Notes: a model not told the origin generated them from the letters alone. A DNA stretch of 64,000 bases from Thermococcus sp. (GCA_027075325.1 JALTBN010000060.1:94010-158009); one strand, 5' to 3'; counted from the first letter of the stretch, positions 36,591 to 45,889 are shown. A program made the numbers and translations.

Positions 36591-37268
36591 TCAGCAGAGT
36601 ATCGAACCCTCGGCTAAAACGTCGAATCCGACCCTTCCGATGCCCCCAATCCAGGCCTCGACCCTGTCGCCGTGCCTCAGCGGGCCGACTCCTGCCGGTG
36701 TTCCCGTGGCGATGATGTCCCCCGGCTCGAGCGTCATGACGGAGCTTATGTACTCAATCAGCTCTGGAACCTTGAAGACCATCTCACTCGTCCTTCCGAG
36801 CTGTCTCAGCTCCCCGTTCACCTTCAGGCCGATTTCAAGGTCTGTTATGTCCAACTCGCGCCTGTCGACAATCCTCGGCCCGACCGGAGCGAAGGTATCA
36901 AAGCCCTTGGAAATCGTCCAGGGGAGGCCCTTTTTCCTCACCTCGGCTTGGAGGTCCCTCGCGGTGATGTCGAGGAGTATCGTGTAGCCGAGGACGTAAT
37001 CCATTGCCTCCTCCGCCGGGACGCGCTTTGCGCGCCTCCCGATTATCACCGCCAGCTCGACCTCGTGGTCAACGCGCCTGCTCATCCTCGGAAGTATTAT
37101 CGGGTCGCCCGGACCTATCAGCGCGCTCGGTGGCTTGAGGAAGAAGACTGGCCTTTTGGGAACGTCGCTCTCCATCTCCCTCGCGTGCTCGGCGTAGTTT
37201 TTGGCCAAAGCCACTATCTTGCTCGGCCTTAGTTCGTAGAAGCCGTCCCTAAACGGAAGGCGGACCAT
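36591..37268 (-). CDS. Fumarylacetoacetate hydrolase family protein
   Basis: 225 residues with the FAH fold signatures: IVALAKNYAEHAREM, RPVFFLKPPSALIGPGDPI, the metal-binding VDHEVELAVIIGR (Glu residues), DITARDLQAE, GFDTFAPVGPRIV and GDIIATGTPAGVGPLRHGD. The family hydrolyses or isomerises 2-oxo acids with Mg2+, for example acylpyruvase and oxaloacetate tautomerase. The actual substrate is not known. GGTGAT precedes the ATG. Confidence 0.9.
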   Translation of the reverse strand: MVRLPFRDGFYELRPSKIVALAKNYAEHAREMESDVPKRPVFFLKPPSALIGPGDPIILPRMSRRVDHEVELAVIIGRRAKRVPAEEAMDYVLGYTILLDITARDLQAEVRKKGLPWTISKGFDTFAPVGPRIVDRRELDITDLEIGLKVNGELRQLGRTSEMVFKVPELIEYISSVMTLEPGDIIATGTPAGVGPLRHGDRVEAWIGGIGRVGFDVLAEGSILC

Positions 37269-37367
37269 CCTATCACCCGAGTTGTTTTGAGGCGGGCTGA
37301 GTTAAGCTTTTCCCTACGATGAGAAAAGGTAATAAATCCCCCGTCCATTCAAGTACGGGTGGTCATC

Positions 37368-38363
37368 ATGAAAAAGGTGCTCGTCAAGGAAAACCCGCTC
37401 GGAGTTATGGTTGTCGGAACGGTCTTCACGGTCTTCTTCCTCTTCATGGCCCTTTCAATACTGGGCTCGACCTCCTCTCTGGCCCCTACCTGGTTTTCCC
37501 TAACTTTTATCCTGGTTCCGGTGCTGATTTTGGTTGTGCTCTTTGCCACGGGGGCCGTTGTTTTGGGTGGTGGGAGAAAGGCATTCGCCCTGTTCAAGGG
37601 GGCTTCCCTCTCGGAGACCTCCGTGGGTTTCCCCGAGGAAGTTGACTACGAGGTGGGAAGGGTTTTCCTCGAGGGCTACTGGACGTACGAACACACCACC
37701 ACGAGCTCTGGAACCACGAGCAGCAGGAGGTATCGTACCAGGAGGAGGTTCAGCGTCGAGGAACGGGGGCGCGGCCTGGAAGCGGAGCTTCCGGAGGGTC
37801 CCTTCCGCGTTGAGCTCCGTCCGGACGGCACTGGAATCATTGAGGCGCCCGCGCTGAGGATCAGGGACGGCAGGTACGACGGCTCGCTCATCGTCGTTCT
37901 GACTGACGAGGGGACAGTTCTCGGGGAGGGGCAGCTCAACCTGAGCAAGGGCAACGACATGGCCCAGGTGAGCTTCAGAGGGGATGGAAAGCTCCTCCGC
38001 GGCAGCGTTTGGGCCGAACTCTCGAAGGCCCGGAAGGTCAGGATTGAGGTCGGCTCCGGCGGCCTCTGGCGGAGGGTTGCGGAGGGGAAGGGCTTCGACT
38101 TCAGCTTCTCAACGCTACCCGGGGAGAAAACTGTGATATTCACGCACTACGGCTCAGTCACGCCCCGCTCGATACTAGGAAAGCTGTGGAACGGGCCCGT
38201 GATCATGGGGCACGGAAGCTTTGAGCTGAAGGCAGTTTTGGATATCCCCCTGGGGAGGGACGTGGTTGAGACCGATGTCTTTGGGGTTGAGTTCGAGGAA
38301 AGGAAGGGAGGTGAGGAAAAGGAAGCCGAATCCGGGGAAAAGTGGGGGATTTTAGCTTCTTAG
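37368..38363 (+). CDS. Membrane protein with beta-rich cytoplasmic or external domain, unknown
   Basis: 331 residues. Two transmembrane helices at the N terminus (LGVMVVGTVFTVFFLFMALSI and FSLTFILVPVLILVVLFATGAVV) are followed by about 250 residues of beta-rich sequence with a Ser/Thr/Arg loop (TTTSSGTTSSRRYRTRRRF). No motif recognised. GGGTGG precedes ATG 37368. It converges on trpS and overlaps its end by 12 bp. Confidence 0.68.
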   Translation: MKKVLVKENPLGVMVVGTVFTVFFLFMALSILGSTSSLAPTWFSLTFILVPVLILVVLFATGAVVLGGGRKAFALFKGASLSETSVGFPEEVDYEVGRVFLEGYWTYEHTTTSSGTTSSRRYRTRRRFSVEERGRGLEAELPEGPFRVELRPDGTGIIEAPALRIRDGRYDGSLIVVLTDEGTVLGEGQLNLSKGNDMAQVSFRGDGKLLRGSVWAELSKARKVRIEVGSGGLWRRVAEGKGFDFSFSTLPGEKTVIFTHYGSVTPRSILGKLWNGPVIMGHGSFELKAVLDIPLGRDVVETDVFGVEFEERKGGEEKEAESGEKWGILAS

Positions 38364-39506
38364 TGGCTCCGGCACCGCTCTATCCCACTGCTCCCTCGCG
38401 AGTTCGCCGGTGTACTTGAACTTCTCCACCTGCTTCTCGGCCTTTTTACGCCTCTCCTGGTGCTCCTTGAGGAACTTCTGAACCCTTTCAATCAGCTCGC
38501 GCTTGCACTGGCCGCAGAGCAGCTCTCCGCTCTTGCAGGCTCTATAGCGCTCCATGAGCTTCTCGTCGTCAGGCTCGAAGAATATCTCGAACCACTTGAA
38601 AACGACGCACTTCTCGGGCTGACCGCCCTTCTCACGCTGCTCCTTCGCTGTGGCCCTCCCTCCAGTTAAAGCGAACTTCCATATCTTCTTGCCGGCCTCC
38701 TCCGGGTCGTCGGTGAGATAAACTGCCGTTTCCGGCTTGCTCGCGCTCATCTTGCCGCCGAGACTCGTAAGGCCGGGCACGAACTTGGAATGTATGGCTG
38801 CGGTCTTGTAGTAGCCGAGGCTCTCGGCAAAGTCCCTCTGAAGACGCCAGTAGGGGTCCTGGTCAATCGCCGCCGGGATCAAACAGCGCTTCTTCTCGAA
38901 GAATGTTGGTGCCGCCTGTATTGCAGGGTAGAAGATCATTCCGATCTTGCTCTGCTCGTTGAAGCCGAAAACCGCCTTGGCCATGGAGAAGTTTATCTTC
39001 TTGGCTATGGGAATGGCCATCTCGTATATCTTCGTGAACTCGCTGTTCTGGAAGATGAAGGTTTTATCAGGATCGAAGTCGACAGCTATGATGTCGAGGA
39101 TGTTTTCATAAGCCCATTTTTTGGTCTCATCGAAAGTGAGTTTCTCCTTGAAGAGGAACTTCTCGTCGTCGGTTATCTGGATGTAGAGGTTCACCCCAAA
39201 CTTCTCCTGGAGCCACTTGGTAGCGTAGAACGGTATTATGTGCCCGATGTGCATCGGACCGCTCGGACCCCTGCCGGTGTAGAGGAAGAAGCCCTTTCCG
39301 CTCTCGTAGTCCGCTAAAACCTTGTCGTAGTCCCTGTGGGAGAAGAAAAACCTCCTCCTGAAGAATATTGGTAGCTCGCTCTTCGTCAGCTCGGCCGTCT
39401 TCTCTATCAGCTCGTCCGTTAGAGGGCTTGTTCCGAACTGCTCTATCAGCTTCGCGTAGTCCACCACACCCTCAACGTCCCAGGGGGTAACCTTGAATTC
39501 GTCCAT
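38352..39506 (-). CDS. trpS: Tryptophanyl-tRNA synthetase
   Basis: 384-residue class Ic synthetase of the archaeal/eukaryotic type. HIGH motif is PMHIGHIIPF (about residue 84) and the KMSKS equivalent is GGKMSASKPE (about 252). Also visible are FLYTGRGPSGP and YIQITDDEKFLF. It charges tRNA-Trp. GGAGGTG with a short spacer precedes the ATG. The nearest TATA-like element (minus, about 39618-39628) is about 110 bp upstream, so the leader may be unusually long for this genome. Confidence 0.95.
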   Translation of the reverse strand: MDEFKVTPWDVEGVVDYAKLIEQFGTSPLTDELIEKTAELTKSELPIFFRRRFFFSHRDYDKVLADYESGKGFFLYTGRGPSGPMHIGHIIPFYATKWLQEKFGVNLYIQITDDEKFLFKEKLTFDETKKWAYENILDIIAVDFDPDKTFIFQNSEFTKIYEMAIPIAKKINFSMAKAVFGFNEQSKIGMIFYPAIQAAPTFFEKKRCLIPAAIDQDPYWRLQRDFAESLGYYKTAAIHSKFVPGLTSLGGKMSASKPETAVYLTDDPEEAGKKIWKFALTGGRATAKEQREKGGQPEKCVVFKWFEIFFEPDDEKLMERYRACKSGELLCGQCKRELIERVQKFLKEHQERRKKAEKQVEKFKYTGELAREQWDRAVPEPLRS

Positions 39507-39678
39507 TCAAACACCTCCATTTCCACTGGAAACGAAACTCCAGAATAGGGCGGTCATGGGAGGCATTTCACCAGGGCCAAAAGCGACCACCGCGCATGGG
39601 GGAGAAAAGGGGAAAAGAGAATTTAAAGTTTTTGGATGTGGCCAAAGCTTTTTATCTCACCCGTTCTTTACCCAGCCT

Positions 39679-40521
39679 ATGAACGCTGAAACAGAGGGCA
39701 CTCTCCTGGCCTTCCTAGCCCTTCTAGCTCTGGGCCTCGAACCGGCCGTTATAAAGGCCAACCCCTCAAGCCCACTCGGCTTCATAGTCCTGTCCGTCTT
39801 CTTTGCCTCCTTGGTTCTGTGGGCTGTCCTCCTGGCCACGGGTAGATTCAGAGAAATCCGGGAAAAGCCCGCCGGGATTAAGAAGACTTTTCTCACCGGC
39901 CTCTTCGCAACGGCGATAGCGTATTCCCTCTACTCCCTGGGAACCAGCATGAGCACCGCCATAAACTCCGGGATAATCACCCGCATTGAGGTGTTCTACT
40001 CTTTGGCCATTGGCTGGCTCCTTCTCCGGGAGAGGGTGAGTGGAAAGACCGTGGCCGCTTCGCTCCTGCTCTTTGGAGGGGTTTTTCTGGTACTCACGCA
40101 GGGTAGGCTGATAACTCCCAGGAAGGGGGATGTATTGCTTTTCATAACTCCCCTTTTCTGGCAGCTCGGACACGCGGTCGCCAAGTTCACAGACTACTCG
40201 CCGCTGACGATAACAACTCTGAGAAATACCTTTGGCTTTCTCATCATGCTTCCATTCGCCTTCGTGGGTGGGGTTGAGTTCACCTGGCTCGCGGTTATGG
40301 AAGGCCTCATCATAGCGGCAACTCAATTCCTCTGGTACGCTTCAATCTCAAGGATAAACCTCTCCAAGGCAACGGCGATTTTAACTCCCGCCCCGGCAGT
40401 AACGATAGCGGTGGCTGTAGCCTTTCTCGGAGAAAAAGTTAGTGTTTACCATTTTCTCGGCTTCCTTTTAGTTGCTGCTGGAACTCTGCTGGTGGCCTTT
40501 GAGAAAAGCGAGAGGAGGTGA
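39679..40521 (+). CDS. EamA/DMT-family transporter
   Basis: 280 residues with ten predicted transmembrane helices and two EamA repeats, the usual size for drug/metabolite transporters. The second repeat ends in the conserved LTPAPAVTIAVAVAFLGEKV with helix LGFLLVAAGTLLVAF. Substrate unknown. ATG 39679 lies about 25-30 bp after the TATA-like gctttttatc (39648), so the message is nearly leaderless; the open frame to 39493 runs through the promoter and is discarded. Confidence 0.85.
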   Translation: MNAETEGTLLAFLALLALGLEPAVIKANPSSPLGFIVLSVFFASLVLWAVLLATGRFREIREKPAGIKKTFLTGLFATAIAYSLYSLGTSMSTAINSGIITRIEVFYSLAIGWLLLRERVSGKTVAASLLLFGGVFLVLTQGRLITPRKGDVLLFITPLFWQLGHAVAKFTDYSPLTITTLRNTFGFLIMLPFAFVGGVEFTWLAVMEGLIIAATQFLWYASISRINLSKATAILTPAPAVTIAVAVAFLGEKVSVYHFLGFLLVAAGTLLVAFEKSERR

Positions 40522-40525
40522 TATT

Positions 40526-41299
40526 ATGAAAGCGGTAATCCTAGGTTCCGGTTCGTACAGCGGGACGCCGAAACCGCTCTGCAGCTGCGAGAACTGTTCG
40601 AGGGCAAGGATTAACCCAGCCTGGAGGAGGACGAGGTTTTCGTTTTACTTCGAGGGAACCCTTGTTGATCCGAGTCCCGATTTGCACTACCACCTAGAGA
40701 GGCTGAACGAAAAAGTCGAGAGGGTCTTCATAACCCACGCCCACTTTGACCACGTAGCAGGTTTTCCCGAGCTTCAGGTTTTCAAGGAACTGGATGTCTA
40801 CTCCCACGGGCAGGGTGTCGAGACGGCAAAGCACCTAGCTTCGCTCTTCCTCGGAGGTGCCGCCCCCGAAAACAGGGAGTGGCGTTATCACAGGCTTCCA
40901 TTCAACGAGTGGGTCGAGCTTGACGGGATGAAGGTCTTCCACTTCAGGACGGTTCACCGCTCGATAGAGAACTCCGGCGGCTTCGTCTTTGAGCTGAAGG
41001 GGAAGAGGATAGCGGTAACAGGCGACACGGGGCCAGAGATACTTAACGATAAAGACGCCCTTAAGGCGATGGAAGGGGCGGACCTTCTCGTGGCGGAGAT
41101 GACGCACAGGGAGTCGATACCCGGAGTCCACCTCGGGGTTAAGGAGGCGATAGAACTGGCAAGGAAGGTTGGGGCCGGCTACACCGTCTTCGCCCACATA
41201 AGCCACAGCAACTACACCCACGAGGTTTTGGAGAGAAGGATACGGGAGGCAGGAGTAATTGGAGAGGTCGCGAGGGACTTCACGTGGGTTGAGGTGTAG
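40526..41299 (+). CDS. Metallo-beta-lactamase fold hydrolase, PhnP-like
   Basis: 257 residues. Metal motifs are THAHFDHVAGFPE (HxHxDH, about residue 71), HRSIENSGG, TGDTG (about 167) and AHISHSNYTHE near the C terminus. The N-terminal PLCSCENCSRAR matches the zinc-binding part of PhnP-type cyclic phosphodiesterases. It probably cleaves a cyclic phosphate or related phosphodiester; the substrate is unknown. GGAGGTGA precedes ATG 40526, which is four bases after the transporter stop, so the two are an operon. Confidence 0.88.
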   Translation: MKAVILGSGSYSGTPKPLCSCENCSRARINPAWRRTRFSFYFEGTLVDPSPDLHYHLERLNEKVERVFITHAHFDHVAGFPELQVFKELDVYSHGQGVETAKHLASLFLGGAAPENREWRYHRLPFNEWVELDGMKVFHFRTVHRSIENSGGFVFELKGKRIAVTGDTGPEILNDKDALKAMEGADLLVAEMTHRESIPGVHLGVKEAIELARKVGAGYTVFAHISHSNYTHEVLERRIREAGVIGEVARDFTWVEV

Positions 41300-41404
41300 G
41301 TACATCAGTGGGAATACAACCGAACCTGAATCAGGCTGGGGACAACTTCAAAGTTCCGGAACACGGTAGAAATTCTTAAAAACTCTAATTTCGTTTATAT
41401 AATC

Positions 41405-42850
41405 ATGCTTAGAAAATTTGTCAACAGGCGGGAAGAGCTTGGCATCCTTGAGAATCTATGGGGGGGAGAGGGTTTAGCTTTAGTCCTCGTGTATGAAAGG
41501 AGGAGGGTTGGAAAAACAAGGCTCTTGAAGGAGTTCTCGCGGGAAAAAGGCGGAATATTTGTCATATTCGAGAACAAGCCCAGAGAATACAACTTCAAAC
41601 TCCTCTCGAGAAAGGTCTCGGAGTTCGTGGGCTTTAACGTTGAGGTCCCGGACTTCCCATCCCTCTTCGCCCTTCTGAAGAGAACAACCCACGGAAGGAT
41701 TCTCCTGGTCTTAGACGAGTTCTCGTACCTGATTAAGAGAGAGAGGGGGATTCTAAGCGAACTCTCCAGGGCGATCGAGGAGAACAAGGATTTGAACGCA
41801 CTCGTGGTCGTGTCCGGTTCGTACGTTTCCCTCCTCGAGAGAGAATTTTTCAGCTATTCAAGCCCCATCTACGGGAGAAGCGATGCGAACATCAAGGTGC
41901 AGCCCTTAAGGTTCAAACACTTGACCGAGTGGTTCGGTTCGAGCGAAATGGAAGACCTTGTGAAAATCTATTCCGTAACGAACGGGACCCCCAAATACCT
42001 CGAGTTCTTCAGCGGTGAGAAAGTCGAGGAAGAGATAAAGGCCAACTTCTTCAATCCGTCCTCGTTCCTCTTCAGAGAGGCCAGGGCTTTGCTTAGCGAA
42101 GAATTGAGGGAACTCTCCACCTACCTCACGATTCTCGAGGCGATAGCGCGAGGAAACACGAAGGTCACCCAGATAGCGAACTTCTGCTACATGAAGGAGA
42201 ACCAAGTCGTTCCTTATCTGAGGGTCCTCGGTGAACTCGGCATAGTCAGAAAAGCCACACCCCTCTTCGGGAAGCGGGGAATCTACGAGATAGCGGACAA
42301 CTACTTCCTCTTCTGGTCGCGCTTCGTGAACCCCTACTACGAGGAAATCGAGGGGGGTTTCGTTGATGCTGCCATTGACGATTTCAAGAGGAACTTCAAC
42401 ACGTTCCTGGGAAAGCCCTTCGAAGGAATAGCAAAGGAATTTCTGATGGAAGCCAATCAAAAAGGCTTCCTGCCCTTCCGCTTCACGAAGCTCGGAAGAT
42501 GGTGGCATAAGGGCGAGGAGATTGACATCGTAGCGCTGAACGAGAGAGAAAAAAAGGCCCTTTTCGTTGAGGTAAAGTGGAGAGACCTGACCTTGGGGGA
42601 TGCAAGGAGGATCCTGAGCCGTCTCGAGAAAAAGGCTGAACTGGTGAGACTCAAAGATTATGAGAATCATTTTGGAATAGTTGCGAGGAAGATAGACGGG
42701 AAGGATAGCCTTGAGCTGGCCTTTGATTTAAGGGATTTTGAAACCCTTCTAATGAATGGGGAGAGGGACGAGGAGACGGGAAACATTAGGAAGAGGGAGG
42801 AAGCAATCCTCAAAGCTCCCCGTTCTCCCTCAACCACTCGCCGTACCTGA
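41405..42850 (+). CDS. DUF234-type archaeal P-loop ATPase, second paralog
   Basis: 481 residues, related to the ATPase at 34.7-36.0 kb: Walker A VYERRRVGKTRLL (the usual Gly before RRRVGKT is Glu), Walker B ILLVLDEFSYLI, a winged helix (IANFCYMKENQVVPYLRVL), and an almost identical C-terminal nuclease-like block (LPFRFTKLGRWWHKGEEI, then DIVALNEREKKAL). The last 30 residues run past the paralog's end into the antisense of the next gene, overlapping it by 41 bp, so the original stop was probably lost. TATA near 41371-41381 suggests a leaderless message. Confidence 0.82.
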   Translation: MLRKFVNRREELGILENLWGGEGLALVLVYERRRVGKTRLLKEFSREKGGIFVIFENKPREYNFKLLSRKVSEFVGFNVEVPDFPSLFALLKRTTHGRILLVLDEFSYLIKRERGILSELSRAIEENKDLNALVVVSGSYVSLLEREFFSYSSPIYGRSDANIKVQPLRFKHLTEWFGSSEMEDLVKIYSVTNGTPKYLEFFSGEKVEEEIKANFFNPSSFLFREARALLSEELRELSTYLTILEAIARGNTKVTQIANFCYMKENQVVPYLRVLGELGIVRKATPLFGKRGIYEIADNYFLFWSRFVNPYYEEIEGGFVDAAIDDFKRNFNTFLGKPFEGIAKEFLMEANQKGFLPFRFTKLGRWWHKGEEIDIVALNEREKKALFVEVKWRDLTLGDARRILSRLEKKAELVRLKDYENHFGIVARKIDGKDSLELAFDLRDFETLLMNGERDEETGNIRKREEAILKAPRSPSTTRRT

Positions 42851-44219
42851 CGAGGGCGTAGACAGCGTCGACACCATCCTCAACCGTCTCGTAGACGGGG
42901 ACGCCCTTGAGCTCGATGTTCCGGGCCATCTTGTGGGGATAATCTCCACCCGGGGCGACGAAGACTATCGGCTTGCCGTAGGCCTTCATTCTCTCCATGG
43001 CCTCAACGATGCCCTCATCCAAAGCGGGGCTCTGGAAGAGTGATATAACGACGAGGAGGTCGACGTTCTCATCCTCGAGGGCGTAGCGCATCGCTATTTC
43101 GTAGCGGCTCGACGGGGCATCTCCAATGACGTCGATCGGGTTCCTGTAGCTCATGTGGTGCGGGAGCTTGCCCTCTTCGATGTCCTTCTTGAAGCGTTCC
43201 CTGGTCTTCTCGCTAAGCTCGGCAAGCTTAAGGCCCCTCTCGAGGAGGCCGTCGCTCATCATAACGCCGGCACCGCCGCCGTTGGTGACGATTGCAACGC
43301 GGTTGCCCTTTGCGGGGCTCTGCATGGCTAGGGCCTTCGCGTAGTTGAAGAGCTGCCTCATGCTCCTCGCTTCAAGGACGCCGGCCTGCTCAAAGGCGGC
43401 CTGGTATATCTTGTAGGCACCGGCGAGAGAACCGGTGTGTGAAGCTGCCGCCTTGGCCCCGGCCTCGGTCCTGCCGCTCTTGAGTATGACGACGGGCTTC
43501 TTGAGTGTGACCTCCTTGGCGGTGTTGAAGAACTTCCTGCCGTCCTTCACGCCCTCGATGTAGCCGGTGATAACGCCGGTCTTCGGGTCGTCGCCGAGGT
43601 AGGCCATGAAGTCGCTCTCATCGAGGTCCGCCATGTTGCCGAGGCTGATGAACTTGCTCATGCCTATCTTCTCTCTCGCAGCCCAGTCGAGGATTGCCGC
43701 GCCAAAGGCACCGCTCTGGCTCATGAAGGCGACCTTTCCAAAGGGCGGCCTGGCCTGCCTCTCCGGCGGGTTGAAGTTGCAGTCAAAGCCGTTCTCAAGG
43801 TTTGTGACGCCGAGGCAGTTCGGGCCAACGAGGCGGATGCCCCACTTCTTCGCCCTCTCAACGATCTCCTCCTCAAGGTCGGTCCTTCCAGCCTCTTTGA
43901 AGCCGGCCGAGATGATGACGGCGGCCTTAACACCCTTCTTTCCGCAGTCGTCTATAACGTCCGGAACGAACTTGGCCGGAACCGCTATGACGGCAACGTC
44001 AATCTCGTCCGGTATCTCGTGGATGCTCTTGTAAACCTGGAACTTCTTTCCGTTGACCTCTATCTCGCCGCCCCTGACGTTAACGGCGTAGACCTTTCCG
44101 TCGTAGCGGAGTGTTATGGAGCGCATTATGGCGTTTCCGATCTTCCCGGGCACGTTCGATGCCCCAATGACCGCGACGCTCTCCGGGTAAAACAGGAAGT
44201 CCAGATTCGGGGTTTCCAT
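42810..44219 (-). CDS. ADP-forming acyl-CoA (succinyl-CoA type) synthetase, alpha subunit
   Basis: 469 residues. CoA-binding domain with PESVAVIGASNVPGKIGNAIM at the N terminus, VGPNCLGV, FMSQSGAFGAAILDW, and the phosphohistidine site AAASHTGSLAGAYKIY (about residue 255). These NDP-forming enzymes convert acyl-CoA, ADP and Pi to acid, CoA and ATP, the main substrate-level ATP step of peptide fermentation. From memory, the order synthetase-regulator-DUF211-regulator-amylase matches the succinyl-CoA synthetase alpha gene of T. kodakarensis; the beta subunit lies elsewhere. Start at 44219 from GGAGGTGA. Confidence 0.88.
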   Translation of the reverse strand: METPNLDFLFYPESVAVIGASNVPGKIGNAIMRSITLRYDGKVYAVNVRGGEIEVNGKKFQVYKSIHEIPDEIDVAVIAVPAKFVPDVIDDCGKKGVKAAVIISAGFKEAGRTDLEEEIVERAKKWGIRLVGPNCLGVTNLENGFDCNFNPPERQARPPFGKVAFMSQSGAFGAAILDWAAREKIGMSKFISLGNMADLDESDFMAYLGDDPKTGVITGYIEGVKDGRKFFNTAKEVTLKKPVVILKSGRTEAGAKAAASHTGSLAGAYKIYQAAFEQAGVLEARSMRQLFNYAKALAMQSPAKGNRVAIVTNGGGAGVMMSDGLLERGLKLAELSEKTRERFKKDIEEGKLPHHMSYRNPIDVIGDAPSSRYEIAMRYALEDENVDLLVVISLFQSPALDEGIVEAMERMKAYGKPIVFVAPGGDYPHKMARNIELKGVPVYETVEDGVDAVYALVRYGEWLRENGEL

Positions 44220-44385
44220 GGCAGTCACCTCCGAAGGTTTTTCGGGAGCGCTTATTTAAGCCTTCCTCCCTGTGGGCATCTGAAATGGATATATTGTCCA
44301 GATTTGAATTCACCTTGGGACACCATCTTTACATATATAAACCTACCGGGGTTTGGGCGCACCAGAGCAAAAGAGTTAAATTCCC

Positions 44386-44413
44386 GAACGTTCAAAGAAC
44401 CGTTAAAACGTTT
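44386..44413. promoter_or_regulatory. Two 8-bp palindromes before the first HTH gene
   Basis: GAACGTTC (44386-44393) and AAACGTTT (44406-44413) are perfect palindromes with centres 20 bp apart, two helical turns. They lie 20-40 bp before the HTH start, downstream of the TATA-like tacatatataaa at 44331-44342, and could be an autoregulatory operator. Confidence 0.35.
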
Positions 44414-44428
44414 AAATGGGTGAGAGCC

Positions 44429-45010
44429 ATGTCCAAGGTTAAGGTCGTCACTGACCCCGAAGTGATAAAACTTATGTTAGAGGACACGAGGAGAAAAATA
44501 CTGGCCCTCCTTAGGGACAGGGAGATGACGATTTCACAGCTCAGTGAGATCCTTGGAAAGACGCCCCAGACGATATACCACCACATCGAGAAGCTCAAGG
44601 AAGCCGGGCTGGTCGAAGTCAAGAGGACCGAGATGAAGGGCAATTTAGTTGAGAAGTACTACGGCAGGACGGCGAATGCCTTCTACATCAACCTCTACCT
44701 CGGCGACGAGGAACTCCGCTACTTCGCCCGCTCCCGCCTGAAGACGAAGCTGGAGATATTCAAGGTCTTAGGGTATGAGTTCAACGACGAGGAGTTGCTC
44801 AACATTATGGATGAACTCCTTAAGAAGGAGCACGAGTATAAGACGGACATATCAAGGGAGATAGAGGCAAAGGAGGAGGAGTTAAAGGACTTTTCAAACG
44901 AGGACATAATCCACGCTATAGAGTGGCTCGCCATGGCGAGGATGGGAAGGGACGAAGAGGTGTTGAACCTCCTCGAAAGGCTCGGCGGGATACTCAAAAA
45001 GGAGGAATGA
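44429..45010 (+). CDS. ArsR-like winged-helix transcriptional regulator
   Basis: 193 residues. The N-terminal winged helix is DTRRKILALLRDREMTISQL, then KTPQTIYHHIEKLKEAGLVEVKRTE (residues 19-70). The rest is helical and acidic (EELLNIMDELLKKEHEY, EIEAKEEELKDFSNE), probably for dimerisation. No metal-binding Cys pattern. GGTGA five bases before gives ATG 44429. First gene of a three-gene operon ending just before the amylase. Confidence 0.87.
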   Translation: MSKVKVVTDPEVIKLMLEDTRRKILALLRDREMTISQLSEILGKTPQTIYHHIEKLKEAGLVEVKRTEMKGNLVEKYYGRTANAFYINLYLGDEELRYFARSRLKTKLEIFKVLGYEFNDEELLNIMDELLKKEHEYKTDISREIEAKEEELKDFSNEDIIHAIEWLAMARMGRDEEVLNLLERLGGILKKEE

Positions 45011-45016
45011 TGCAGG

Positions 45017-45322
45017 ATGGGCAGGGGTATAAGGCTTCTCGTGCTGGACGTTCTCAAGCCACACCAGCCGGTAGTTACTGAACTGGCCCTCGGACTCAGC
45101 GAGCTCGAGGGCGTTGATGGGGTCAACATAACCCTCGTCGAAATAGACAAGGAGACCGAGAACGTCAAGATAACCATAATGGGAGATGATCTTGACTACG
45201 AAGAGATTTCCAGAACTATAGAAGAGTTCGGTGGGGTCGTCCACAGTATTGACATGGTGGCTGCGGGACGGCGCGTTGTCGAGGAGGAGGAAACTCCCCA
45301 GGACAAGCTTGAGGAGTACTGA
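45017..45322 (+). CDS. DUF211 protein
   Basis: 101 residues, a ferredoxin-like alpha/beta fold: GIRLLVLDVLKPHQPVVTEL, EGVDGVNITLVEID, VKITIMGDDLDYEEISRTIEEFGG and VVHSIDMVAAG. This matches the archaeal DUF211 family, whose members form oligomeric rings in structures; no function is established. It sits six bases after the first HTH gene and ten before the second, so it may be a ligand-sensing partner of these regulators. Confidence 0.88.
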   Translation: MGRGIRLLVLDVLKPHQPVVTELALGLSELEGVDGVNITLVEIDKETENVKITIMGDDLDYEEISRTIEEFGGVVHSIDMVAAGRRVVEEEETPQDKLEEY

Positions 45323-45331
45323 GGGTCCAGA

Positions 45332-45889
45332 ATGAGGGAGGTCATTATAATAACCGATCCAAAGACGGTCAAGGTTCTCTCCGAACCCACGAGGTTCCAG
45401 ATACTAAAACTGCTCAGGGAAAGGCCTATGAGCGTAAACGAGCTGAGTGAACTCCTTGAAAAGGACAGGACAACTGTGTACCGTCACATCAAGGCCCTTG
45501 AATCCGAGGGGCTCGTGGAGGAGGTAGACTCCCACGGCCACGAGAGGATATACACAAGAACCGCGAGAATGTTCCTTATAAAGGTCGGTCAGGATGAGAG
45601 CATTGCGGAGTTCAGGCAGTCTTACCTCCAGGTGGAAGCTGGGAGACTCGTTGAGATACTTGAAAAGAGCGGTTTCACCATACATGACAGGGACGCCCTT
45701 AGGGCACTCATTAAGGATGTCCTTGACTTAATCGAGCTCCGTTCCCAACCTATCCTGAAGCGCATCTCCGAGGCCGGCGTGGAGCTGAACGAGGTGGAGC
45801 TTTTCCACCTTCTCAACATGCTAGTTTTCATCCAGAGTTGCGAGCTCTGTGAGCACGCCAAGAGGGCCATGGAACTTGTTTCCCTTTAG
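45332..45889 (+). CDS. ArsR-like winged-helix transcriptional regulator, second copy
   Basis: 185 residues. The winged helix is SEPTRFQILKLLRERPMSVNEL, then KDRTTVYRHIKALESEGLVEEVDSHGHERIYTRTA (residues 15-75). The C-terminal half is helical with a CELCEHAKRAME motif. It is a paralog of the first HTH gene of this operon. The gene ends 217 bp before the alpha-amylase, so control of the amylase is possible but unproven. Confidence 0.87.
   Translation: MREVIIITDPKTVKVLSEPTRFQILKLLRERPMSVNELSELLEKDRTTVYRHIKALESEGLVEEVDSHGHERIYTRTARMFLIKVGQDESIAEFRQSYLQVEAGRLVEILEKSGFTIHDRDALRALIKDVLDLIELRSQPILKRISEAGVELNEVELFHLLNMLVFIQSCELCEHAKRAMELVSL

Noticed and set aside
41300..41404. Possible C/D RNA or tRNA in the spacer before the second DUF234 ATPase
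   Set aside because: CTGA-like strings occur but no C box; no T-loop GGTTCRA motif; no tRNA was found anywhere in the window.
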